From: Gambelia wislizenii
Lineage: Eukaryota; Chordata; Lepidosauria; Squamata; Crotaphytidae
Assembly (NCBI GenBank): GCA_030847615.1
Contig: JAUMIR010000002.1
Location: forward strand, 237,665,809 to 237,729,808
DNA: 64,000 nucleotides
Direction of reading: 5' to 3'
This document shows positions 54,270-64,000 of this stretch, one piece after another. The notes beneath the pieces were generated by a model, which was given only the letters and a program-made list of their open reading frames with translations, did no database searches and was not told where the DNA came from. The position numbers and the translations under genes are program-made. Position 1 is the first letter of the stretch; the number at the start of each line of letters is the position of its first letter.

Positions 54270-54780
54270 TATGGCCATCTAAATGGTGAAAATACCCCTC
54301 ATGGAATTTGCTGGGAATCTTACCTGTCTAAACGAGATCCAGTGCCAATCCTCACTATTTGGAAGGAGGGGGGGCCCAAATGGCAAAAACAACAGGGTAA
54401 AAGCCTTCGCACATTTCCCTGTACTTTTTCACAAACCGCAAGGTTGGTGTGCATTTTTGCTCATTTGGACTATGGAACAATGAAAAACTCGAAGGGAAGC
54501 ACAAAGCTGATTGGCTGGGTGAGAGCAGGAGTGGGGCTTGCTAGCAGAGCAAGTGCCAGCTGCCACCATGTTGGATTTTCGTCTTAGTGATCGCTCACTA
54601 AGGTGATAACAAAAGATCGATATTTTCTGTTTTGCTTTGGAGAATCGCTCTATCGCACAAGCGTACCTTGGGATGACTTTTTTAAAAAAACTCTGGTGGC
54701 AGTGAAGAACTTGAGGGAGTAAATCACTCTCGGCCGCCATTAGGAATGTGAGGCTTATGGGGGCTTCCGAGGCCAGAAAA
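54270..54780. mobile_element. TIR-family element ('accatgttgg' core)
   Basis: 'gcacaaagctgattggctgg', 'gctgccaccatgttggattt', and 'tttgctcatttggacta' are shared with 43045-43450. Confidence 0.45.
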
Positions 54781-55019
54781 ACTGTTTGGACATGTCACTG
54801 CTGCTGTGAGATGCCAATTTTATGAGGTATTTGGGATTTTTTTCCCTCTTGTAGATGGGCCACCACTTTTCATCTGTGAAATGTTGGAGGATTTGGGATC
54901 TTTTGTTTTATATGTCCCACTCATTCACTCAGAACAGATTTTGGAGCAAAGTCTGGCTCAGATAAACTCTGGATATCACAGTCCCTGAAACACAGATGGG
55001 CAGCTTGCAGCCTACAAGA

Positions 55020-55168
55020 GATGCCTTGGAGGACCTAGAAAATGTCTAGAGAGGATGCCTCTCTAGGCATTTTCTAGGAAGACTCTATGGTAGCTGTGCT
55101 TTTTTTTGTGTCCTGCGGATAAAGGAATCAGTGGATAATGAATCAGCAGATACAAGGATCCTACTGTA
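55020..55168 (-). mobile_element. Tigger-like element, right half only
   Basis: 'gccttggaggacctagaaaa', 'gactctatggtagctgtgc' to 'aaggatcctactgta'. The left half is missing. Confidence 0.78.
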
Positions 55169-56963
55169 CTGTGGTACATCAGGGTCTGCCCTACCATTAG
55201 ACAGAGTGAAGCAGTCAGCTCTGGCAGCTGGTTTTAGATGTCATGAAAGGGCAGTCAGTGTTTGTTTATTGATTTATTATTATTGTAATGTTACTGTCAG
55301 GGAACAGGAGTGGTACTTGTGAGATTTTCTGTCTCAGGTACCAAAGTAGCATGACTAGGTATCAGCCATCTTGACTGGGTACAGGGGAGTATACTTAGAT
55401 ATGCTGCCTGAAGCAGAAAAATGTTTTGTATCCTAGCCTGGCATCTTACATCTAAGGAAGGGCAGGGTTGTGGGAAAATATAACTTTCATATTTAGTACT
55501 TTAAGGTCAGGGGGTTTATGGGTAAAGTAGAGAAAACCATTCAGGATATGACTGGATAATACTCAAGCTCAATATAGAAGGGGTGCGCCAGGGATGAGAA
55601 ATCTGTGGTTTTGAAGACAACATGGAGATCTCAGCCTAATATCAAACCTCACCCACTTGGACCCCAGCATCCTTGCTCTACCTCCTCCTCCTTATTTGCT
55701 CCAGTTCTGCCTAATCTTCATGGTATTTTATAGTCAGTAGGCAATTGCGGGGACTTTTTAACAGTCTTTTAAGCATCTATTCAGTGGTGTTCATGGGATA
55801 TCATAGTAAGGTTTGTTAGGAGATAATGACAATAGCACTTGGTGGCTCCTAAGTTTCTGTACAAGTGAATCTACTCTTCAGTTTTAACCTGAGTTTTATA
55901 GGAGCTATCCAAGATGCTTTTGGAACCTACAGTATTTACAGGTTCATGCTCAGCACCTTGGATAGATGCTTTAAAGTTTGGACTGAAACCTGGCATGGAT
56001 TCCTTGCCCTGCTGACGTGGAAGCCACATGTCACCATGGCTGATCATCCAAAATAACTTAGAAATAATTCTGACAGGATTGTCATGGAATGTGGTAGAGC
56101 AGAACACATATGCTCCGTTTTTAAGCTGTGGCCCTTCTCTACGCATGGATTCTTTCTATGTCATGTATCTTGATGCTTTGAAAAGCTGCTTCTGAACTTC
56201 TTTATGTCAAGTTTCCAATGAAAGCACAATGAATTAGTAGTAAAGCAACCTATTCACTCCACAGTCTATAAACCCTCCCTTCCGTGGTCTTCAGTTTATC
56301 TGAAACAAGGCCTGCAGCTTTCAGAAGGCCCTGGAGTAAGCAATTCCCATCTCAGCAGCATCCCTCAGTCCTGGCCTCATTTCCATCAGGACAGGAGTCA
56401 CATATTCCATTCTGAGGGCACTTGGTGATGGCTGATGGCCAGTTGGTTCTCTCCCCAAGCCCCCTGCCTAATCTTTCCAGCCTTGGGTAGAAATTTCTTC
56501 CAGTTCCTGAGCAGTGACATAACACCTCCCCTCCAAGTCTGTGGGACTGACATTAGATCATCTTAACTTCCCAGAGAAACCTCAGCCTCTTAGTTCTGGC
56601 CACTATCTGAGTCCAAGATTAGTCGTGGCTTAGAAATTTAACTAATTGCTGCCAAGAACCAAGCCTAAATAGGGTCTCAAACTGGTGCCTTGATAGGATG
56701 GCTACTTAGGTGTTGCAAGAAAGAGTGGGGAGGGAGGGATCAAAGAGGACATACGTTGCTCAAAAATGCATTTGCCAATATGGATTCAAGATGCATATTC
56801 AGAGATATTTGCTATCAATGGGAATACAATACAGCTCACATGAGTGGGGAGACTGACCTGGCTAGCTGCCTGCTCAATCTTCCATGACCAGGTGCTCACT
56901 GCTGATGTGGGGGGGGGGGACATCAAGGCCTTCTTAGGTTTTTTTTATCTTCAAGCCATACTT
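55169..56963. other. No recognisable gene
   Basis: About 1.8 kb without repeat hallmarks or coding content that I can recognise. A G-tract at 56911-56920. Confidence 0.35.
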
Positions 56964-57496
56964 GGGTCTTGTCTACACTGGCCAGAATATGCTGGCTTCC
57001 CTATGGCTTATTCTGGTCCTGGATCAGGCCTGTTGCTCCCCCACATGAAATGGGATGGAGTCTGGATGGGCGCACCGGCCCATCTCTACAGCTGCTTCTA
57101 CTGCCATCCACACTGCACTCTCTGACGCCAGGCAAGAGGCCTACAGTTCGTGATCAAGGCCCCTACATGTGACCAGCCCTGGTTGCTTGCTGCGGGCCTA
57201 CTTCCTGGCTGTGGAGAGACCGATGAGGACAGCAGCTGCAGTGATGAACCAACATGCTGGTATGGGATCCTGTGGTCAAGCAGCGCCCAAGATGTTTTTT
57301 CCAACTGAAGCGGTTTTTCATGGGTGTCATAATAAAATTGCATAACAGGCTTTACCCTGTCTTCCCTCTGTCTTAGCCCTGGGTGTCTTGAGGACTGCCT
57401 GGGGGCAAAATGGGGCAAAAGTCCTGTGTAGTCTGGACTGCAGGGCTCTAAGACAGGAGGAGCAAGACAGGATAAATATCCTATCTAGACAAGGCC
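56964..57496. mobile_element. TIR element 'gtcttgtctacactgg'
   Basis: Left 'gtcttgtctacactggccag', right 'tatctagacaaggcc'. About 530 bp, no transposase. Confidence 0.6.
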
Positions 57497-58564
57497 TTGG
57501 ACTGGCCAGCTCTTTGAACTGAGGACTGCCCTCTACAAAATAGGACACATGGCCACTCTACACATACAAAAAGTAGATTGGTTGGGACAGTATTTAAGCT
57601 CAACTGCCGGGAGAGATACTGTCTGATCCAGTACCTGGGCTTTCTTATTAGTATGTACAATTAATTGATTGCCTTTTGCTGTCTCTGCCTCGTTGCTCAC
57701 CAATTGAATGAGTGGATCTTAGCAGCTAAAAATGCTCATCTCCAAGTGGTTAAAAGCTTTACCTGCTGATTTCTCTAGGCCAACATGGTGCTAAAAGCCC
57801 CCCCCCCTTTTTTTTTTTTGGTCAGTTGGCAACCCCAAGTAGAACACACTGTTTAGTCTATAGCAAACACACATAGATAGGTTTTTCTGTACTGTGTGAT
57901 ATCCTTAGAATTGGTCACTGAGCTGAAAAACAACTCTTGGTTGCCTTTTCTCTTTCTTCCCCACTCTTCCTCTGTTGCTTTCTCTGTGGCAAAATTTAGA
58001 GTGCAAAGATCACTTTGGATGTTGAACTGTGACTCCCAGCATCCATACCCATCATGGTTAATGATGAAGGGTCATGGGAGTTGCAGTCCAGCAACATTAG
58101 AAGGGCCATAGTTTTCCATCTGTGTTCTAACACCCTTGGGAAAGTGTCTTAAAAAAAATGCTGTATAAGTTCATGTGCTCTATCACTTGATCCTAATGAT
58201 TAGTATTACTAGTATTATTACTATTAATACTAAAATGACACTAAAACTAATCACTGCAATGTTGCATCAACTTCTAGGAGACAAAAAAAAAAAATCAAAG
58301 TCCAGAATTTGGCTGTGTTGCTAGGAACAAGTGGGTGGGCATTACAGTCCAAGAAAAAATGGCAGGGTCAGTCATTCCCAACCTCTGCTTTACCCCAAGC
58401 ACCCCCATGCCACCTGTTTTCCCTATCTAAGAGCCATATAAGGGGGTGAGGCTAAGTGACCTGGAGATGTATTGAAATAAACACAGCATACAGGAATCAA
58501 CTCCAACTAGGGGGACCATGTCTAGAATCTTATTCCGTTGATGTAAGTTTACTCAATACCCCAT
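57497..58564. other. Mostly unassigned; MITE fragment at about 57990-58110
   Basis: 'gatgttgaactgtgactccc' and 'gggagttgcagtccagcaac' are the two arms of a fold-back MITE. A C/T-tract lies near 57800-57820 and 'aaactaatcactgcaatg' region is unassigned. Confidence 0.35.
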
Positions 58565-60372
58565 TGATGTAAGTTTACTGGATCAATTTCAATCCGTGAT
58601 TACCGAGGACATGGACAAGCTACTTGGTAGGGTGAGGAAGACGACCTGCCCTCTCGATCCTTGCCCTTCATGGCTGGCCATCCGGGGTGTGTGTGTGCCT
58701 TGATGGTGTTCCTTAAGGACATCATCAATGCATCCCTCAGGGAAGGTTAGGCCGCTCCTGAAAAATCCTTCCCTGGACGTGAACAACTATAGGCCGGTTT
58801 CTATGTTACCATTCTTCAGCAAAGTGATCAAGAGGGCAGTTGCTCTTCAACTCCAAGTGGTCTTGGATGAAACCGATTATCATTCTAGACCCATTTCAAA
58901 CTGGCTTTAGGATGGGATTTGGAGTTGAGACTACCATGGTTGCCTTGCCCGACGACCTGCGTCTAAGCATGAACGGGTAGTGTGACCCTGTTGGTGCTTC
59001 TAGACCTCTCAGCGCCTTTCGATACGATAGATCATAGCATTCTCTTGGATCACCTGAGTGGGTTAGGAATCGGAGGCACTGCACTCCAGTGGTTCCGGTC
59101 CTTCGTCTCGGGCAGGTCCCAGAGGGTGCGGCTTGGGGACAGCTGCTCCAGTAGAAAGGAGCTTACTTGTGGCATTCCGCAAAGTGCCATCCTGTCCCCG
59201 ATGCTGTTTAACATCTATATGAAGCTGCTGGGTGAGATTATTCGGAGTTATGGGGCTGGGTGTTATCAGTACGCTGATGACACCCAGATCTATTTCTCCT
59301 TGTCCCGATCGTCAGCCTCGAATTCCAATGGTGTCTCTCCTCTTAATGATTGTCTTAAAGCAGTAATGGGCTGGATGAAGAAAAACAGATTGAGATTAAA
59401 TCCGGACAAAATGGAGGTGCTCATGGTAGCGGCCCCGAAACCAGGAGTTGGGTTGCAACCTCCAGTCCTAGACAGGTCACACTTTCCATTTAGGGACTGT
59501 GTTCGCAGTCTGGGGGTGCTCCTTCATTCATCGATTCAGATGACTAGTTAGGTGAATGCGACGGTCAGGAGTGCCTGTTATCAGCTTTGGCTGATACGCC
59601 AGCTGCGCCCTTTCCTGGAAGTAAGGGACCTTGAGACTGTGGTGCACGCGCTGGTAACCTCTCATCTAGATTTCCGCAATGTGCTCTACATGGGGCTACC
59701 CTCGTGCTTGGTCCGGAAACTTCAGTTGGTACAAAATATGGCAGCCAGAGTGGTCTCGGGAACATCTCTGAGAGACCATATAACTCCAGTATTAAAATCT
59801 CTCCACTGGCTGCCTATCAGTTTCTGGGCCCAGTATAAGGTGTTGGTTATTACCTTTAAAGCCCTAAATGGCTTGGGTCCAACTTGTCTCCGGAACCACT
59901 TCCTCCCATACAATCCTCCCCGCGCACTCCGGTCCTCTGGGAGGAATTTGCTTCAGCCACAAAAATCTAGGCTGTCTGCAACCTCCCAGAGGGCCTTTTC
60001 GGTAATCGCCCCCAATTTATGGAATGGCCTGATGAATGAGATCCGTCAGATGACGAGCCTGAGTAGCTTTAAAAAAGCACTAAAGACGGATCTCTTTCGG
60101 CAGGCCTTTCCTGATTAGATCCCGGCCTCAGGAGCTGCGTCTCCTGGCCTCTTTTAGTCTCTCTGGCTGTTGATTTTTGTATTTGTTTATTTATGTGATT
60201 TTAGTTTAGGTGGATTTTAATTTGATACTAGTTTAATATTTTTTTATGGGGGGTGGGTGGGGGGATGGGGCTTAGGGATTTTAGTCAGTATTGTTGTATT
60301 TTAACTGTTGTAAGCTGCCCCAATTGTTTTTAACAGGGGTGGGGTTGTTATTATTATTATTATTATTATTAT
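58565..60372 (+). mobile_element. L2-type LINE, 5' truncated, with (ATT)n tail
   Basis: Plus-strand reverse transcriptase and C-terminal region run from about 58600 to 60118, then 'gtaagctgccccaattgttt' and an ATT run end the element. The same tail occurs at 33852-34089. Confidence 0.85.
58728..60118 (+). pseudogene. L2-type reverse transcriptase and C-terminal domain
   Basis: 58728-58910 gives 'KVRPLLKNPSLDVNNYRPVS' and 'ALQLQVVLDETDYHSR'. After a frameshift, 58982-59551 gives 'LLDLSAPFDTIDHSILLDH' (catalytic Asp 8), 'CGIPQSAILSPMLFNIYM' (63-80) and 'YQYADDTQIYFS' (95-106, YADD 97-100 intact). A single in-frame stop (59549-59551) separates it from 59552-60118, which carries 'RQLRPFLEVRDLETVVHALV', 'RKLQLVQNMAARVVSGTS', 'LHWLPISFWAQYKVL' and 'FKKALKTDLFRQAFPD'. 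No endonuclease domain was recognised. Confidence 0.87.
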
Positions 60373-60842
60373 ATTGATGACACACACTAGCGTGATGGGT
60401 GCACTTTTTAAGGACATGGTGCCCGGTTGATATTCCGATTATGATCAGCCAGACTCCTGCTGTTGTAGCTGTTACACAACCACTTGCACTTTGTAAGTGC
60501 ATCCCCTAGCTCACTTTGGCCAGGAAGCCCATCAATGGTTGTGCAACAGGAATGTGCATCGGTGTGTTGTGAATTGTGAAATCAGTTTCACAACAGTATG
60601 ATCCAGTATATGGAATGTGTGGCACACCACCAGTGTGGCAGCACTGGGATCTTTTCTGTGTGCTCCCCTTCTGTTAGATCTTAGCCGATCTTTCCTAGTT
60701 TGAAGAGGTTTCTCTGTTTGGAAGTGTACTCCCTGTGTTTGAAGATGAAGAACCATCCAATGGAGAACAAGGGAAGTTTCCCATCAAGAGTGGGCACCTG
60801 GTCACAGTTTTCCCCACCAAAATAGGGTGCATTTTGTTTGTA
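60373..60842. other. No recognisable feature
   Basis: Nothing recognised. Confidence 0.35.
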
Positions 60843-61074
60843 CAGGTCAACCCTTGTATCCACAGGACCGGTATCCATGGTTTCACTTATCGACATCCTA
60901 AAATATATGTCCTTTCCAGGCATTTTCTAGGTCCTCCAGGGCAATTCTATGGTATGCTTCTGCCAGAAGTTGGTCCGGAAGTCATTCATTTCAATAGAGT
61001 TCACTATTATCCATGGTTTCAGGTATCCACAGTAAGTATGGGAATGTATCCTGTGGATATGGGGGAATGACCTG
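60843..61074 (+). mobile_element. Tigger-like element, 'caggtcaaccc' family
   Basis: 'caggtcaacccttgtatcc' to 'gggggaatgacctg', TA on both sides. It gives the intact order of the copy split at 18568-19660. Confidence 0.82.
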
Positions 61075-61457
61075 TATATATAAAACTCTTGGGTATGTTG
61101 CCTTTCCCAGTGTGCTGATTGGCTGCTCAGAAAACACACCCAGCCATCTCCACCTCACAATCCACTCCTGCACTCAATCTGTGGCCCAGATTGGGACCCC
61201 AACAGTCAACTGGTGACGGCGGCAGGACACTGCTGCCACCACTGCAATGGGGCACAGACCGTCAACTGGCAGTGGTGGCAGCGGCAACAGGGCAACAGAG
61301 CGAGTCACCCTCAGCAATTCCAGGAAAAGTGTGGAACACTGAGAAGGGGGAGGAGGAATTCTAAAATCCACTGGCCTACCTTACAGGGTTGCTGTGAGGT
61401 CTACCTGGCATTTTGGGGGGAGGTTTTTAACGGCATATGTTACGCCGGGTACAGCTA
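61075..61457 (+). mobile_element. Helitron-like element
   Basis: The left portion 'tatataaaactcttgggtat' with 'tgtgctgattggctgc' is shared with 26211-26260. The right end 'cgccgggtacagctag' finishes in CTAG followed by T, as expected for a Helitron 3' end. No Rep/helicase coding sequence, so it would be non-autonomous. Interior 'cagtggtggcagcgg' is GC-rich. Confidence 0.5.
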
Positions 61458-61696
61458 GTTATACTAATTCTTTCTAAATTATTTATCTATACCTATATTT
61501 ATATTAGTCTTATGTTATGCAACATTCTCTGGTGGTGAAGGTTGTCTGTCTGTATTCTTTCTCTTCTTTCTTCCTTTCTTTTTGAGGTAATGCATAAAAT
61601 AAACATTCTGCAGTTACTGGCCTGACCTTTGCAACATCCAGTCCCTCCCTTCATAAACACCCCAGCTGTCATAATGTTGAGCGTTTGGGTAATCAT

Positions 61697-61715
61697 GATG
61701 ATGATGATGATGATA
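61697..61715. repeat. (GAT)n microsatellite
   Basis: Six or so 'gat' units. Confidence 0.85.
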
Positions 61716-61799
61716 ATGAAAATGACAATGTGCCAAGGTAATGCAGTGATTATCAGCCAGTATAGTATATGTAGTCTGAGTGACTGATATTCTAGGTAA

Positions 61800-61802
<3 letters not shown>

Positions 61803-61835
<33 letters not shown>

Positions 61836-61960
61836 TTTATTTCTATCCTGCTTTTTTCCTGATTTGGGACTCAAAGCGGCATACTGTATAATAAAAAGAC
61901 GGTAAAATCAGCAAAATACAAAAGTTCAAAACAGAATTAAACAACAAAAAAGTAGACAAG
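61803..61960 (-). mobile_element. LINE 3'-end fragment with (ATC)n
   Basis: 'catcatcatcatcatctt' then 'tttctatcctgctttttt', 'gggactcaaagcggcatac'. On the minus strand the simple repeat is the 3' tail. Same family as 63336-63690. Confidence 0.6.
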
Positions 61961-62043
61961 ATTATTTATACTCTAGGGGGCAGCAAAGGCTTATTTTTCT
62001 ATCACCCCGCATTCCAATTCTGTATAGGGACAGAGTTACAAAC

Positions 62044-62271
62044 AGTTGTCCCTTCATATTCGCTGGGGTTTGGTTCCAGGACCTGCTGTGGATACCCAAA
62101 TCCGTGAATACTCAGGTCCCATTGTATGCAATGGCATAGCCAAATGGTGTCCCTTATATAAGATGGCAAAATCAAGGTTTGCTTTTGGGATTATTATTTT
62201 TTAAAGAATATTTTCAAGCTGTGAATACTAAATCCGTGGATACCAAAACCATGGATACGGAGGGACAACTA
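62044..62271 (+). mobile_element. Tigger-like element, 'cagttgtccctcc' family
   Basis: 'cagttgtcccttcatattcg' to 'cggagggacaacta'; TA-type flanks. Confidence 0.85.
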
Positions 62272-62591
62272 TACTGTATTTTGATATTATTCTTGTCTTT
62301 CTGATTTTTTTATGCTATAGATTGTACAGTACTGAACATGGGTGGGAAAGGTGCAGCCCATGGGCTCCATGTGGCTCCTGATGGCTATTTCCCCACACTG
62401 CCAAATAACCTTTTTGCCCCCAAATCTCTGCCTCATTTTTTAACTCAAAAAACTTCCTCCAGTCCTCTAGGAGGGTATATGGGGGTCAGTTCAACAAGGT
62501 CTGTGCCACCTCAGTGGTTTAAAGTCCAGGAAACTCTATTCAACAAGGAAATAAACCAGAATCCATAGCTTATTATGCAATCTTTATTTTG
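62272..62591. other. No recognisable feature
   Basis: 'gtgggaaaggtgcagcccatgg' resembles a MITE end but no partner end was found. Confidence 0.3.
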
Positions 62592-62778
62592 CTTCTTGTT
62601 GTTGTGTGCCTTCAAGTCATTTCCAACTTATGGCAACTGTAAAGTGAACCTATCATGGAGTTTTATGAGGCTGTGTGTGACTTGCCCAAGGTCAGCCAGT
62701 GGGTTTTCATGGCCGAGCGGAGATTCGAACTCTGGTCTCCAGAATCATAGTTCAACACTCAAACCACTACACCACCCA
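62592..62778 (-). mobile_element. tRNA-derived SINE
   Basis: 'gccttcaagtcatttccaac', 'gacttgcccaaggtcagcca', 'gattcgaactctggtctcc' (B box), 'aaaccactacaccaccca' (A-box side). Confidence 0.88.
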
Positions 62779-63227
62779 TAAACCCTTCTGAAGTGGATCA
62801 TCATTACCCCTATGCTGTAGGCTGGGAACAAGGGCTGGAATAATTTGCCCAAGACCACCTTACTGGTCCTGAAAAGAGGTGGAAGTTGAAGCCATGTGTT
62901 CCCAAACCCCAACTCTATTAGGCAGTGTGATGTATATTTCAAAGAAATTTTTCACCCCAACAGATGTATTGTTCCAATCATTTCTTTGGGGAACCAATCA
63001 AAGGCCCCACAGTGCATAAAACAAAGAAAGTTGGATTTGGTGTTCCCAACCTTAAAAAACTGTTGTAATAATAATGTGCATGGTTGTCCATATGTGATAC
63101 TCTATTCGGGAGAAGTTGAGGATAGAATGCCTTGAAGGGTTAGAATGGGAAAGACAGAAATTAGCATCACTAGAGCGATATGCATCCCTAAATTCTTAAT
63201 GTTATCCAAAAACCACACATACAGTAT
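62779..63227. other. Mostly unassigned; SINE-like fragment near 62815-62920
   Basis: 'ttgcccaagaccaccttac' resembles the body of a SINE in reverse. Otherwise nothing recognised. Confidence 0.35.
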
Positions 63228-63752
63228 AGACCAGTTGGGGCTTATGACACCAATGTCAGTGGCGCAGTTAATCCACTGTGGGTTTTAGTCATTAATGAAG
63301 CTGTACGAAGTGCTAAAATATATCCTCCAAACAGGGTTGTTGCTGCTGCTGCTGCTGTTGTTATCTTTATTTCTATCCTGCTTTTTCCCAATTTGGGACT
63401 CAAAGTGACATACAATAAGAAGACATTGTTAAAATCAGCAAAATAGAAAAGTTAAAACACAATTAAGCCATTAAAAAAGTTTGAAACAGCTAAAACTCTA
63501 AAAAAAACACTCACATATACCCCAGCACTGCCATTAGCAAAGATAAGCGAAGACCTGCTAAAACAGGAAAGTTTTTACTTGGCTGTGGAAGGCAGGCAGG
63601 GAGGGTGCCAATCTGACTTCTCTGGGAAGAGGGTTCCAGAGTCTTGGGGGCAGCCATCTAAGGTTGACACCTTAGATAGCTCCTTTAAAATCTGAACTAA
63701 AATCAGGAGCAGATTGACCATGCCACTGACATTACCTGCCCCAACTGGTATA
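63228..63752. mobile_element. TIR element around a LINE 3' end
   Basis: Left arm 63228-63290 starts 'accagttggggctta' and includes 'aatgtcagtggc'; right arm 63695-63752 includes 'gccactgacatt' and ends 'gccccaactggt'. They pair over about 55 bases with mismatches, and 'tata' lies on both outer sides. The LINE piece at 63336-63690 lies within. Confidence 0.65.
63336..63690 (-). mobile_element. LINE 3'-end fragment
   Basis: 'tttctatcctgctttttccc', 'gggactcaaagtgacatac', 'cagggagggtgccaatctg', 'ggttccagagtcttgggggc'. Same family as 61803-61960. A (GCT)n-like run at its 3' side (63338-63358) on the plus strand. Confidence 0.6.
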
Positions 63753-64000
63753 TATGCCTGTTATCATGGCCACAAGGAGAGCATGGAGGAATGGGGGATC
63801 CTCACTAGGATTTGATCTATACCCACATGGAGACTTCACACTGTGGGGAAATCCTGATATACAACTATGATGTATTAGGGTAGATCTGTGAGTTGACTTC
63901 CCAGCACAGCTTATTCAAAGAAAAGGAACATTGGCCTGTGGAAAGCATCTTCCTCCTCTAGAATGGTCCCAGCCTCCTCCTTGCTCCTGGAGGATTACAG
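63753..64000. other. No recognisable feature
   Basis: Nothing recognised before the window ends. Confidence 0.35.

Noticed and set aside
61697..61835. GAT/ATC repeats coding for poly-Asp or poly-Met
   Set aside because: Simple repeats next to a LINE tail; the long frames are trivial.

Overview
This window looks like repeat-dense, gene-free DNA from a vertebrate nuclear genome, most likely a squamate reptile (a lizard rather than a snake is my guess). The main reasons are the repeat families seen: CR1 LINE tails with the usual 'aatcatagaatcatagagttgg' style end (shorter pieces are visible many times), an L2-type LINE with an (ATT)n tail, an L1-type fragment, a 5S-rRNA-derived SINE, tRNA-derived SINEs, and very many hAT-like and Tigger/pogo-like non-autonomous DNA elements. 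I could not recognise a single host exon in 64 kb. The long open frames are accounted for by repeats, so no host protein-coding gene is annotated. All family names come from reading, not from a database search.

Layout. 1-7.5 kb: palindromic MITEs, a tRNA-derived SINE split by a hAT element with a perfect 8-bp target duplication (2.6-3.2 kb), a GC-rich fold-back element (3.5-4.7 kb), a Tigger-like element and an LTR with TATA box and polyA signal (6.6-7.3 kb). 7.5-18.5 kb: sparse repeats, a 5S-derived SINE next to a CR1 tail (11.1-11.5 kb), an L1 fragment (12.7-13.1 kb), and stretches that look single copy. 18.5-25.2 kb: a second copy of the same LTR family lying inside a Tigger-like element, then a hAT element in a CA tract that itself holds a Tigger-like element, then several SINE and MITE copies.

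25.2-30.1 kb: the most striking part. A 0.94-kb GC-rich Tigger-like element made of about seven self-complementary units is followed by a Helitron-like left end and then by about 3.6 kb of a 21-bp minisatellite with a higher-order repeat of about 613 bp. The array stops abruptly in the right half of another Tigger-like element. Because 21 is a multiple of three, several reading frames stay open for long distances on both strands; these are not genes. 30.1-46 kb: a nest at least three layers deep at 35.3-36.2 kb, L2 and LINE tails, and many copies of MITE families with terminal inverted repeats.

46-64 kb: CR1 ORF2 remains, a 3.66-kb LINE (endonuclease plus reverse transcriptase, minus strand, 50.5-54.16 kb) inserted into an older DNA element with an 11-bp target duplication, a plus-strand L2 reverse transcriptase interrupted by few breaks (58.6-60.37 kb), a Helitron-like right end (61.46 kb) and a LINE tail framed by inverted repeats (63.2-63.75 kb). 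The relative order of insertion can be read directly from the nests: LINE, LTR and Tigger-like copies repeatedly sit inside older hAT-like, SINE or other TIR elements. I did not find a new gene system; the novel-looking items are the minisatellite, the GC-rich fold-back elements and the nesting history.
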